DNA from: Cryptomeria japonica
Lineage: Eukaryota > Streptophyta > Pinopsida > Cupressales > Cupressaceae
Reading direction: 5' to 3'
DNA: 64,000 nucleotides
NCBI RefSeq assembly: GCF_030272615.1
Contig: NC_081413.1
Location: 723,441,649 to 723,505,648, forward strand
This document shows positions 1 through 12,118 of this stretch, piece by piece. Within the stretch, counting starts at the first letter, position 1. Each line of letters begins with the position of its first letter. The position numbers were made by a program, and so were the translations under genes. The notes below the pieces were generated by a model. The model saw nothing but the letters and a program-made list of their open reading frames with translations, searched no databases and was not told the origin of the DNA.

Positions 1-1163
1 AATAGGATTCCAAGTTTATGTATGCAAACAAAGAACCTATTTCCATGTACTACCTTACCATTGGAAGGAAGATGATACACTAGGCTCAAGAAGACTCAAG
101 CACAAAGTGGATGCAATGATCCTTTGTTGTGGGGTACTTGAAAATGACTATGCAATTGTAAATAAATAAAAAAAGGCTAGGATGAACAACTTTCACCATG
201 CATAGGGAGATAGTGAACTTGCAGACCGATCCTAGAAAATGAGACCGCAGAGCAGACTGAGATTGGCCTGCAATATAAATTTGAGGCAGAAATGGGAGGA
301 CTACGTCGATTTGATTAGCAAAGTCCTGACAGTTTCAGCTGTGATGAATTGTGGATTGTACCTCTCCTCTTGATTAGTGTGTACTTGTTTTTGGTTGACC
401 ACATGTTCCTGCACACACAAAAGAGAGAAAATATTGGGTAGAAAGGGATTTACCTGGGTCAAACTCTGCTTTTCGAATCAACCTTGAAATTGAATTGAAT
501 TGAACATGAAATGAAAGAGTGTTGATATATAGAAAATGCTAGATCTGATAATAGAAATGTTTTGAACCTTGATTATGCAAATGCTTCTTTAAAGATGACC
601 ACAAATGTTAATGCAATAGCATGACTCCACACAAAAGACCTAAAAGGAAAAGACATGCTTGCATGAAGATTGTTGAAGGTTGCCACAATGAAGGATGTGG
701 TGAGACGAAATGTCTTAAATGCTTGAATGATGAATTCTTGAATGCTTGAATATTTGATCTCTAGTTCCCCTTATTGATTGTTGTGGAGTTACTCAAAATG
801 AGGAGGATACCTTGCTTATATACCTCTCTCAAGCATTTCGAGGTGTAAAACTTGAAGCAGCCCAACACGGGAAAAGATTTCTCGCCCAACCACTTTAAGC
901 ATTATGTGATTCAAATTTGAGGTAAAATATTGGGGACTAGGTTAAACTAATTGGCCCAATCTCGGGACTAGTTCGAATTGGTCGGCCCAGTTTTGCTAAT
1001 GTCGCCCCAAATTGGGACCTGAGGTCCAATTTGGGAAGGAGATGCCATAAAGAGAAGTTGAATTAAGTAGTGGAGAAGGGGACCATATGGGGGAAGTCAT
1101 ACATGCCAAAATAGGGCCTAGCTAGGCAAGAAATTGCAAAGGAATGCAATTTATGATGCTACA
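1..1163 (-). repeat. Element E, left LTR (3' LTR in sense), missing about 12 bp at window edge
   Basis: This stretch aligns along its whole length with 16,447-17,639 and 20,777-21,943. All three share the segment near their left end beginning ATTCCAAGTTTATGTATG and finish in ..GCTACA or ..ACTACA. The other copies begin TGTAAGGT, about 12 bases before the point where this one is cut by the window edge, so each LTR has the usual TG...CA ends. Sense is minus: a polypurine tract lies just right of this copy and primer-binding-site-like sequence lies left of the two other copies. Confidence 0.85.
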
Positions 1164-1179
1164 TTTAGCCCCCACTTTA
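1164..1179 (-). other. Polypurine tract of element E
   Basis: Read on the minus strand this is TAAAGTGGGGGCTAAA, directly abutting the TGTAGC start of the LTR. The same design (AAAG, G-run, C, A-run, then TGTAG) occurs at the equivalent place in elements D and B, which ties the three elements to one lineage. Confidence 0.65.
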
Positions 1180-2279
1180 GTAGGAGTATGAGCCTACACA
1201 CATACTCATAGGTAAAGTGGAAGAAAGAGAAAGAAAGATAGAGGCATTAGGAAGGCCTACAAAGAGATAAGGAATCACTAAGTTCAAGGGAACGAGCCCC
1301 CAAACCAAGGATCTTAACTCATACAACCATGTGCAAGGACACAAAATTGAAAACAAAGACAAAAACAAAAACTAAAGACACAAAAAAGGAGTTAGTACTA
1401 AAGGCTCCAAGTCAACTAGTTGAAGAGACCTCGATAATTAAAATGTCTCAACCACTAATATCACACTCGGAATGCTATTGCAAGTGGAAAAGTGATCACC
1501 TAGAAAGAGAAAGAGCACACATCAAAGGCAAGACAAGACTCCATGCTCCAATCAACTAGCAAAGGTGTGTTATAGGATCGTAAAGGAGAGAAAGAAAGAG
1601 AGCATGGATTCAACATCCTAGAAATTTGTGTTATGCTAGGTGATTTGTGAAAGTAGAGAGGAAGAGTAGAGAATATAATAGCAAGTTGTGTTATGCTAGT
1701 TCCATTCATCCCAAGAGAGCTCGGTGCAAAGAGAGAGTTGAATAGTCTAGCAAGTTGTGTTGCTCTAGTCAACTCATCTTGAAAATGTATCGGTGCAAAG
1801 GAAAGACGAGATAGTCTAGAGCAAGTTGTGTTATGCTAGTCAACCCATCCCAAGATAACCAAGGAAAGTATTGACTAGAAATCCACAAAAACAGTATAGA
1901 AAGGATAACTAAGGAAAGCATTGTCTCCAAGAAAATCCACATCTTGAATTGAAAATGGATAAAAAAGCAAGGCACCATGCAACGAAATCCGCAATATAGT
2001 ACACAAGGAGGCCGCATATATGGACCCTCCTTAATATAGAAATGTAGAGCTATGGTGTCATCTTAAGGAAAATAAGAATAAAGATAGAAACCTTCAATCG
2101 CCAAGGAGATATCCTTAAACAACAATGTACATGCAACCCTAACCAAAGAGGCACAATTCTAATGAGCTAAGGAAGAAATGATTGTGCGCTATCTTGCAAC
2201 AAGTGTAAAGGGGATCCTCTTTAGAAGAAGGAGGAAGAGATATTTTCTCAAAGACATCTACCTCCAAGAGGAGATCTTG
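1164..2279 (-). mobile_element. Element E, first internal region, left part
   Basis: This segment is homologous to 17,640-18,690, the start of the second E internal region. It contains several short imperfect repeats of the phrase AGCAAGTTGTGTTATGCTAG (1,620-1,850). No protein-coding region is supported; short reading frames here are incidental. Homology to the second copy stops at about 2,279, where unrelated sequence begins, and resumes at 14,368, so the internal region is interrupted by an insertion. Confidence 0.75.
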
Positions 2280-3739
2280 TATAAGGACCCGCAAATCCTA
2301 AACTTATAAAAACTAACTTAATTAAATCCGGTGTAAATTTATTAAAATCTACATACATTAAATAACAAATTACCATTAATATGAGCACAAGATTCATCAT
2401 GCATATCAAAATAATAGTTTAACATGCATTTATACAAAAGATTGCAAATACCATTAAGTTGAATGCAAAATTAACCATACATGCAAATCAAATAAAACAT
2501 GTGTACATATATATAGAGAGGTGAGATAAACTAGATGTAAACGTGCATGTAGAACTAAGAAAATAATCATGCAAGTACTAAGTTTAAGCAGACCCATAGT
2601 TAGTGTGCATAAGATAAATGAAAGGTATCTCAAGTTACAAAATGCTATGACAATTAAATAACTATTGTAACTAAAGTTAAGGTGCACGAGAAACTATGAA
2701 TCTTCTATTATTAACTTAATGGTTTTAACAAACTAAGGTTAATGTGCAAAAGAGTAAAGATAACTTATCAACCTAAATCATATCGTGCAACCATGCATTC
2801 ATGAAAGAAATAAAAGACAATTCATCAAAGACTCACATAAGCAATGAGTCATGCACATGATTGACACATGTTAGTAGGTTAGTGGGTTGGTGGTTTTACC
2901 TTACTTTTTGTTAGTTTCATTCTTATAGTGACTTCAGGTCACATCTTTGATAGTAGACCTCGTAGGCCCTTTACATAGCTTGATCATGAGACCACATTGG
3001 TCAATTTAACAAAATACAATAATACAAAATATAATAGTCCATAGGACTTTACAATGAATCTCTATCTCTAGATGTATCGTCTCCATTGCCATCAGACTCA
3101 CCTCCATCTGCATATCTGGAAGACGGACATATGACCCATGCGATTTATCTGCCCAACCAAATGAAGCTTATGCTTCTTGGTGCTCGTGATGAGCTCTCGT
3201 CCCTCATGATGGAATTTCCTAGCAAATTGGAACCAACTAATGAGAATGGAAGGTGAGAGTGCATGTAGTATCTAACAACCAAACTATTGAACTTAGCTAC
3301 ATGTGTTTTGCCAAGGAGAACATTAATTTAGATTTATTGGCCAATTTAACCCTATCGAGGTAGGTGTAAACACCCTTCCTATTGGCAATTGACACTCATC
3401 TGGTGACATATGGTAGCTGCTTATTAGTCTAGGGTTGTCATTGATGGAAACTCTTCTTGGAGATTCGATTTAGCGGTCGTAATTTCTCTTATCTGAAAGC
3501 AGGAGTTAACCGACAGGTAGTTAATCGATAATTCAGAGCTATCTCGATAATATTTTGGTCCAGAAATATTTCCAATGATTGCGGTGATTTTGGTGGTCGA
3601 TTTCATGTCCTTGGTGAATGGGAAGATCCTTAAGAAGTGTGTGATCATACTCTTTTGGTCTGGTGCTATGGTTTGCTAGATATTGGAGCCGACTTGAAGC
3701 TACACGTTACACTTCTTTAAAGCCAACTTGGAGGAGATT

Positions 3740-4716
3740 TGGAGAGAGGCAAAGTGAGTGAGAGGATGAAATGGTTAGATGATCAAACAATAGGCATAAA
3801 AGCATTCAAAACACAAAAACCAAGTATACCTTCACAAACTTCTCTTCTCCCTCGGATTGAGCTTGATGAAGTGAAGGCGCCCCTTTGATGCTCCACTTGA
3901 TTTTCTCTTTGCTCGTTGTAGATGTGGATTGCTCTCGAATGCTCAACAAGATAGATGGATTAAGGATTTGGATTTGGATCAAGGATAGATGGATATGGAT
4001 AACAAGGATTTGATAGAGGACTATGAGAAAATTATAAAAATATGATAGAGGGAGATGAGAAGAGAAATTAGCAGCATGACGATAGAAGAATGGAAGACTC
4101 ATTGATTAGAGAAGGAAAGATGCTCCAATTTATAGATTGGAGGAGGCCAATGGAGGGCCAAGAGTGATATGCTTGTGAAGGGCTAAGATTGATTCAAGAT
4201 AGTGGACATGGATCAAGGATGCATTGGAGAAATAAAAAGGAATATAAAATTCCTTGGGAAAAAGGGGGGAAAGAAATTTAAATTTCAAAGTGAGGATGCA
4301 TAGGGGGATTCAAAGAAATTTGAATTTCTTTGAGAGATTCAAGATTGATGTGACATGAGTGGGGGAATTTAAATTGGAGAATAGTGATAAGTGGGATTAT
4401 GAGAGATTCTAGAAGAATTAATTAGGCTAAGTGGGGATTAGAAAAAAGTGATTTGTAGGAATCACATGATTAGGTTAATTGATTAAAATTAATTAACTGA
4501 GAGGGTTTAGAAGAAATAATTATTGGAGGGACTTTAGAAGAATAGGGAAATAATTTATTTATTTGATAAATTAATTATTAGACAATAGCTACAGGATTAA
4601 TTAAGTTAGATTTAATTAACACTGAGAAAAATAAGGATAACACAATTAAATCAATTAATTATGTTGACAAGCTTAAATTAATTAAATATTCATTTAATTA
4701 ATTTTAGGTTTCTACA
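3740..4716 (-). repeat. Element D, left LTR (3' LTR in sense)
   Basis: This 977-bp copy begins TGGAGAGAGGCAAAG and ends TTTCTACA. It aligns end to end with 11,136-12,113 (978 bp). The flanks are AGATT on the left and AGATC after the right LTR, a target duplication with one mismatch. The LTR is rich in AATTAATT blocks near its right end. Confidence 0.9.
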
Positions 4717-4730
4717 TTTTGCCCCTCTTT
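4717..4730 (-). other. Polypurine tract of element D
   Basis: The minus strand reads AAAGAGGGGCAAAA directly before the LTR start TGTAGA. It is almost the same as the tract of element B (AAAGAGGGCCAAA at 41,207-41,219). Confidence 0.7.
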
Positions 4731-5639
4731 GATATAGCATCATGAAGTGATGTTATATCAAAGAAGAATAAAACATAGTGGAAGAAAAGGATAAGGACTA
4801 GTAGCATGATGCCCCAGCCACAAGATGAGGAAAAATGATGAGGAGGAAGGATGACGAGGAAGTAGTTGTATGCCCCCTCGAGAGGACATGCAGGTTCGAA
4901 GAACATGGGTGTGCTCTCGAAATGGATGAGAAGACAAGGTGATAAAAGAATGAGAGTGATGAAGAGGGAAAGAGGAATGGATGGATTGGAGTCTTGTGAA
5001 TGAAATGAGATAAAGAAATGATAAATGGATGGGATTTCTTGTTGATCAAATATAGAGAGCAAACCTTGGTTTGATATTGCCATGGATAGTCTACACCATT
5101 GATTATAAGAACCAGGATGATATGAAGATCTGAGGTGTGGACTGATGCTCAAATAAATAGGAATCTCTTACACACAACCATGTAAGCATTGAGAAACACT
5201 AATACAAGGTTGTAGGTTCATACAAGAAAGACCCTCAAACACGTCATACTACAAAGATGATGGCCCATTATACCCAAGTCAAGACATACCAAGAAATAGG
5301 ATGATCAAGGCAGCCATGAGCAAGTATAGTCCTGGGACACAAGATAAAAATCAAAAGCAGAAAGATCAACCATGCAAACAACATGCACATAACCAACTGA
5401 CATCTCTTGCCAAGAGTAGGACATGGATTTGGATAAACTGTCAGACTAGGGAAGGATGCATCCTGATGGACAGGTGATGTATTTGGATACAGGTTGATGA
5501 TTGGCAAAAGGCAAGTTGGATGTGCAAGGTTTGCAGATGAGAGGATTGTTGCTTGGATTTGATTAGCACAATATGGATGGGTGTTTGCATTAGGCACAAG
5601 TCAATGTAAGCTTAGGTAGATGGGAAAAGCTCAGTTTGA

Positions 5640-8600
5640 TGGATTGGATATGATGGAAGAAGGATAAATGATTAGATAGGATGAAAAGGGGGATGGATGA
5701 TTGAGTAGGATTGGATTGGGGATGGGATTAGTGATTGAATTGGAAGAGATGGAGAATATTATTGGATGAGATAGGATTGAATTAAAAATATAATTGGATA
5801 GGATGGGGTGGATTGGTGGATATAGGATAGATGGACTGGAACCAATGACAAGGGAGAATCAAGGATTGGTAAGAGAATGGATGGATGGGGAGATTGCTTA
5901 AGTGGATGGATGAGGATAAGGTAAGGAAGACCAAAGGGATGAATAATAGGTGGAAGGGGGGATCCAAGAACTATGTTGCAAAGAAGGAAAATTCCCCACC
6001 AAGGGTAGTGGAATGAAGGATAGGAAATATGGTGGATAATAATGTATGAGGTGGAAAGATAATGTGTAATTGATATGGATGGATAGAGGTTTTAAGGCTT
6101 GTACTTTCCACAGCATACACGGATGTTATTTTACCTTTATATTGATCAAGATCAAACGTAGGAATGGATGATGGATTTAGATAGGATGAGGGAATATGCG
6201 ATGGAGGATATGGATAGGATAGTCAAGATCAAAGATAGTAAAGAAGGATGGATGCAGACAAGAGTTGGATAAAGGATAAGAGATATGGATAATGAAGATG
6301 GTAGGATAACATGGATGAAGTTTGCCCCCAAGTGTAGAGTGTAAGAGGGGGGGTTACACATGACGCTTGTTTGCCAATTTTTCATCATGGTACTTACCCA
6401 AGGCACCAAAAGAAGTGGTTTTCACCATTGGATGAAATGATTTTTCTTTACTTTTTCTGATTTTTTTTGCTTTTTTTTTTTGGACTTTTTTTTTTGAATT
6501 TTTTGGATTGATAAAGATGAGGATAAGTGGATATGGAAGATAGTGGATGCGTGAAGGAGGAAGGGAGGAATCAAGCATCTAGTTCCATGAATGGTATCCC
6601 TTAGTATTTCTTTGAACTGAAGGTATGCTCGTAGATGTAAATAGATAGGGGATGGAAGATAAGGACTTGCAAAGGATTGGACTAATGGAATGGGATTGTG
6701 AAAAATGGATGGTGGATAATAGATGGGGTTTTGAAAAATTTGTGGAATATAGACATTGGCACACAACTTGAAGGGTGGTGGAGTAGTGGAGGAGAGGGTT
6801 TTGAATTAGATGGAGGAAAAAGTGTGGATTTTGGTACATGAAGACCCAAAATAGAAGAAGGGGATGATGGAGTTGCGATGGTGGATTTTGGGACATAAGG
6901 ACCCAAAATGGATTTTAAAGATGGAGGAGTGTTCGATGGAGGATTGAAGGACTTATGAAAGGATGGAGCTTGTTTGGGTGCCATTTTTTATTATTCTGCT
7001 TCTCGAAGTATCTTAGGAATCCACATAGTTTTTTATTTTTTCTTTTGGGGCCTTTGTGGTCTTTTGGATTGTCCTTTATTTCTAAATAATATTTTTCTTT
7101 TGAGCATGTCGTTTTGAGGGGATATGTTGATCCTTTTTTTTTTTGTGGATTTTGAGCTTTATGCTTTTTAGATTGGGCATCCAAATTGCTTCCAATAACA
7201 ATGGGATGGGTGCATGAGGATGAAGGGTTGATGGATTTTATGGATAGGATGGTGGAGGGAGAATGTTGGAATGGATTCAAGGATGTATTCTGCTATTGAT
7301 ATCACTTAGGGATAGTCGATGGAGGGATGTAAGGACCCAAAATGGATGGAAGGAATGGAAGATTGAGCATTGGAACATAGGGGCCCAAAATGGATGTGGA
7401 AGATGAGGGATGGCGTGATTTTGATTTGCATGAAGGACTTTTGGATTTAGAAGGAATAGAGGATGTGCCAACATCTTGAGCATTAGCTTGAGGATCCTTA
7501 TTATTTTGGGAACAATATGCGAGTCCATTTTGAGGGGGACAGGAGGTGGAAGAAGCTGTAGGCACTTGAAGACAGTCGGCTTGGATGGGAGTGATGGGAT
7601 CTAGAGGAGGATTAGGTTCATGTGGGGGATCGGGATTATGTGGAGGATCGAGATTATGTGGAGGATCAGGAGTGTGAGATAGATTGGGATCATGACATGA
7701 GGATGAAGGGATACTTTGATCTTGACTAGGAAGGGTATCATGAGATGGAGTGGGAGGGGTGATTGGATCGTGAGATGGAAGAGGATCATGTGATGGAGGG
7801 AAAGGGTTGGATAGAGGAATCATATGATCATGAGAGGAAGTGCAGGGGATGGGATCATTAGATGGAGTAGAGGGAGATGTATCATAATATGGAGAGGATT
7901 CTATGTTGGCATGCTTTGGAACAGTCCCTTGGCATGTTCGGGGTTGTGGGGGTGGTGTGATGGAGGAGGATATAGAAGCTTCGATGTGAGTAGATGGAGG
8001 AATGGGGGTATCATCAAGTGTGGGGGATTCATATTTGTTTTGAGGTGGAGGTGATTGAGGTGGATTAAGGACTTGAGGAGATGAGGCAACTTGATTTAGA
8101 GAAGAGGATTTTGTCTCCTTTGCTAGCATGTCTTGGATAAGATCACGAATCATGGACTTGGAGGATGTGGATAATATGGATTTTGGAGGATTAGGATTAG
8201 ATGGAGGATTGGGATTAGATAGAGGATAAGGACTGGATGGAGGATTGGGATAATGGATTGGGGAATTAGGGGTAGGGTATGGAGGATTATGGGGCAACAA
8301 ATTTGGATAGTGAGTGTTACAAAAGGACGGGGATTGGGATGTAGATGGGAGGGGAGATGAAGATATATATGCGGACAAGGGATAATATGGAGATACAGAT
8401 GGGGAATAAGATGGATTTCCCTTGCCGAAGATAGAAGCAAGATAAGAGCTATGATACGGATTGGCATTAGGTGCAATGTGTTGAGGTGGGATGGATGAAG
8501 CTATGATAGGTGGATGAGAGAATATGGGATTAACTTGGTAGGTAGGTTAAGGTGGTCTGTGGACTTCCATGAGCATCTTCTCATTACAAGCTTTGAAATT

Positions 8601-9460
8601 ATGGGTAGCCATGTTGAGAACGAGGGACTAGATTGGAATTGGATGAGTATGTTTTGGAGGAGAGAGATGATGAAGATGATGTTAAATGAAGATGAGGATT
8701 AGGGCTTGGCTTTGAATGATGATGGATTGGATTTGGATTGGATTTCATTTGATTTAGTTGGATTAGATTGGTTGATGGCTTAATCGACGATTGATAGAGA
8801 TTGTACCCTAGTCCTTAGATTAGGATTTCAAGTGGAGGATTGATGATAAAGACCACAAACATAGGTGACGACCAAGGTAGGGTAAAATTTAGACCTTATG
8901 AAGATTGATCAAATCTCCCTCTACTAAGGATATAATTATGACTCTAAGCAAAGAGGAGATAAAAGGATAGTGGTCTAGATCGACCACAAAAGGATTGAGC
9001 AAATATGCTTGGGGAGATGATTTCCTAAGCACACAAGAAAAGATGATTGATTTGATTTAAAATAAAGGACTAAATAAAACTCTCACAAGGTATTGACCTT
9101 GGATTAGGGTTGATGATTGATCAAGGGATGATTGGATTAAAGGATTGGATGATTGATTGATGGGTGATTGGATTACCAGATTAGAAATATGGATTGATTG
9201 ATTGATTGAAATTTTGGAGATTTAATTGAATTAGAAGGAGAATGATTATGGAAGAATGGATATATAATAGGAAGAAGAAAGGGGAAGGCTACCCAAAGTC
9301 AGATGATTGATTTGGACAAAAAATTTGGTTGAGGAAGGATGATTGTTTGGATGGATGAAAATGGATTAGGGATTGGAGAATGGCTTGGATAGATAGAAAT
9401 GGATTAGGAATTTGATGATGACAAGATGGAATTTGGAGAGAGGGAGGATTGATTGGTTCG
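5640..9460. repeat. Low-complexity GGAT/GATT-rich tract inside element D
   Basis: Long stretches consist of degenerate short words such as GGATTGGAT, GATGGATGA and GGAGGATCGGGATTATG, densest at 5,640-6,340, 7,600-8,380 and 8,700-9,460. At 7,620-7,680 an 18-bp unit (GGAGGATCGAGATTATGT and variants) is repeated in tandem. The tract is purine-rich on the plus strand, so its minus-strand (sense) translation is rich in Pro, Ser, His and Asn. Confidence 0.7.
7302..8378 (-). CDS. Pro/Ser-rich reading frame in element D, function unknown
   Basis: An open frame of about 358 codons runs on D's sense strand. The product is low-complexity: Pro, Ser, Asn and His dominate, with repeated short phrases such as PPHNLDPPHNPDPPHEP near residues 235-260. 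No domain, membrane segment or nucleic-acid-binding motif is recognisable. It lies where a Tat element would carry gag-pol. The frame may be open only because the underlying GGAT repeats contain few stops, so this may be a by-product of repeat expansion and not a functional gene. The lack of any stop over 1.07 kb in an otherwise decayed region is still notable. Confidence 0.35.
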   Translation of the reverse strand: MSAYISSSPLPSTSQSPSFCNTHYPNLLPHNPPYPTPNSPIHYPNPPSSPYPLSNPNPPSNPNPPKSILSTSSKSMIRDLIQDMLAKETKSSSLNQVASSPQVLNPPQSPPPQNKYESPTLDDTPIPPSTHIEASISSSITPPPQPRTCQGTVPKHANIESSPYYDTSPSTPSNDPIPCTSSHDHMIPLSNPFPPSHDPLPSHDPITPPTPSHDTLPSQDQSIPSSSCHDPNLSHTPDPPHNLDPPHNPDPPHEPNPPLDPITPIQADCLQVPTASSTSCPPQNGLAYCSQNNKDPQANAQDVGTSSIPSKSKSPSCKSKSRHPSSSTSILGPYVPMLNLPFLPSILGPYIPPSTIPK

Positions 9461-11109
9461 AGGAAGGATGGACTTGGCAAGAGATATCAAGCAATGAATA
9501 CACGTTGGCCACTGATGCAAATAGAGAATCCAAACATAATGCGCTATCCTAGGAAGTTGGTTGAGGAGGAAAACCTTTGCTTGACGAATCAGGTACACAC
9601 CCAATGACTAATCAGAATACGACTGATGAGTCACATGCAATGGATTCTCAATGCCATATTAGCCGACTCCAAATGCTAATGGGGGCATGAAATGACAAGT
9701 CTCTTGGGGGAGTTACTATCTCCCTTGCACAAAGATTATCCACCTTTCATAGGTGAACTAGGTAGTTTCTATAGGGTTCTTGGTAAGGGTTTCCATTCGA
9801 AGACTACCCTTTGCATTCGCGCAAGTGCGATTGAGGCCTATAGACCAACAAAGTACCAAGCAAGATGTAGTCACGCAAATGTGATTGAGACCTAGAGGCC
9901 CTACAAAATGCTTGATATGAGAGTAAACTCTTAGATAGCTTTGTCCTCCGAGATTTTCATCCCAAGAGGCCTATTTATTATAGTGAGTTGGAATGCTTGG
10001 GTTTTAGCCGTACTCACTTGGGTCGTTCCCCTCTCACCAATTCCTATGCGAGTGTGCTAGGAAAATCAGGAGGGTAGGCCCGCAAAGGGTAAAAAACATG
10101 CAAGCAAACTAGAAAAGTTTCAAGGGCCTGGATTTTTTATTGTCTATATAGACAAGAGCATACTCTCCTACCTCTACGCTTTCCTCAAACACATTAAACA
10201 TAATATTTCTTTTACCCAATTATATTTAAGTGCCTAAGAAAACAATTTAAAAAGACACAATTTTTGCTTGTATCTCCTTAGGCAACCTGCAAAAACAACA
10301 AATTAGTAGTCCTATGGTTTGAGAAATAGATTCTTTGACAAGCAGAATCTCGGACTAACGTTCTGCAAAAACACAGGTTAGGTTGTCAAAAACATCAGAA
10401 AAATAGAGAACAAAAATGGGTTAGGATTAGTATTAACAAATTCATATCTAAATACCCCTAAAATGGAGAGGGATAAAAGGAATAAGCCCTAAAATTTGAC
10501 TAAGTCTAAAATTTGGAAGATCCTCCAAAAACTAGATTTTGCATTATAACTCCTGGAGGTCTAAAACCCCTCTCAAACATCCTGACAATATATGTGGAAT
10601 ATAACTTAAAGTATAAGAAAGAGAAAAGAGAAGATGAAATGCCACTTATACTTAAATGTTATATTCCATATATATTGTCCTTCCACAAGCCTAATTTCAA
10701 GCCTTGGTTCATATCATATCTTTAAAAATGAACCTCTTTGTTTTTCATATGAGTAAGCAGAAAGCAACAACTCGTATGATTTTTATTAGGTACCCATACG
10801 ATAATTTATACACTGACTCATATGATGAAGAACATAAACTCATACTACATCAGATAGAAACTCATACGAGTTTAATAGAAAGAAGATAAAATTTAGACAG
10901 AAAGCAGAAACTGCAGAGTTAGAGCAGAAAAAGAGATAGAAACTCGTACGAGCCTCCTCACATGCCCATACGACAATTAGCAGATGCCCATACGAGTAAA
11001 GAAGTAGAATCATTTTGTGCACAACAGAAATTCATACAAGCTTTTGCGCTGGAAACGTAACTTGTAACTTTTCAAAACACAAAAAGTTGCAAAAGCATGA
11101 AATTAGGGA

Positions 11110-11132
11110 CGTGGGTCCTACCGGGCGTTCCA
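11110..11132 (-). other. Putative primer-binding site of element D
   Basis: The minus strand leaves the 5' LTR with TTTTGG followed by AACGCCCGGTAGGACCCACG. It begins TGG after a short spacer, as a site complementary to a tRNA CCA end should. I could not assign the tRNA. The same spacer (TTT between LTR and TGG) is seen in element E. Confidence 0.45.
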
Positions 11133-11135
11133 AAA

Positions 11136-12113
11136 TGGAGAGAGGCAAAGTGAGTGAGGGGATAAAATGGTTCTGATGATCAAACAATAAGCATAAAAGC
11201 ATTCAAAACACAAAAACCAAGTATACCTTCACAAACTTGTCTTCTCCCTCGGATTGAGCTTGATGAAGTGAAGGCGTCCCTTTGATGCTGCACTTGATTT
11301 GCTCTTTGCTCGTTGTAGATGTGGATTGCTCTCGAATGCTTAACAAGATAGATGGATTATGAATTTGGATTTGGATCAAGGATAGATGGATATGGATAAC
11401 AAGGATTTGACAGAGGACTATGAGAAAATGATAAAAATGTGATAGAGGGAGATGAGAAGAGAAATTAACAGCATGATGATAGAAGAATGAAGACTCGTTG
11501 ATTAGAGAAGGAAAGATGCTCCAATTTATAGATTGGAGGAGGCCAATGGAGGGCCAAGATTTATTTGCTTATGAAGGGCTAAGATTGATTCAAGATAGTG
11601 GACATGGATCAAGGATGCATTGGAGAAATAAAAAGGAATATAAAATTTCTTGGGAAAAAGGAGGGGAAAGAAATTTGAATTTCAAAGTGAGGATGCATAG
11701 GGGGCTTCAAAGAAATTTGAATTTCTTTGAGAGGTTCAAGATTGATGTGACATGAGTGGGGGAATTTAAAATTGGAGAATAATGATAAGTGGGATTATGA
11801 GAGATTCTAGAAGAATTAATTAGGCTGAGCGGGGATTAGGAAAAAGTGATTTGTAGAAATCACATGATTAGGTTAATTAATTAAAATTAATTAACTGAGT
11901 GGGTTTAGAGGAAATAATTATTGGAGGGACTTTAGAAGAATAGGGAAATAATTATTTTATTTGATAATTAATTATTGGACAATAGTGACAGGATTAATTA
12001 AATTAGATTTAATTAACACTGAGAAGAATAAGGACAACACAATTAAATCAATTAATTATGTTGATAAGCTTAAATTAATTAAATATGGATTTAATTTATT
12101 TTAGGCATCTACA
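11136..12113 (-). repeat. Element D, right LTR (5' LTR in sense)
   Basis: This 978-bp partner of 3,740-4,716 starts TGGAGAGAGGCAAAG and ends GCATCTACA. By eye the two copies differ by scattered substitutions and a few single-base indels, indicating a fairly recent but not brand-new insertion. Confidence 0.9.
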
Positions 12114-12118
12114 AGATC

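Larger units (their letters stand above)
3740..12113 (-). mobile_element. Element D: non-autonomous Tat-like LTR retrotransposon
   Basis: This 8.37-kb element has near-identical LTRs, TG...CA ends and AGATT/AGATC flanks. On the minus strand the order is 5' LTR (11,136-12,113), putative primer-binding site, 6.4-kb internal region, polypurine tract, 3' LTR (3,740-4,716). No protease, reverse transcriptase or integrase can be found. The internal region shares segments with element B: the stretch around 6,380-6,450 (ACTTACCCAAGG, then a T-rich block with TTTTTCTTTACT) matches B near 43,480-43,560, and the part next to the polypurine tract is also alike, including TGTATGCCCCCTC versus GGTATGCCCCCTC. 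It is best read as a large non-autonomous derivative moved by a B-like element. Confidence 0.8.

Noticed and set aside
4712-6984. Many overlapping Ser/Pro/His-rich minus-strand frames in element D
   Set aside because: They lie in the GGAT/GATT low-complexity tract, overlap each other in different frames and show no domain; only the longest (7,302-8,378) was kept, with low confidence.
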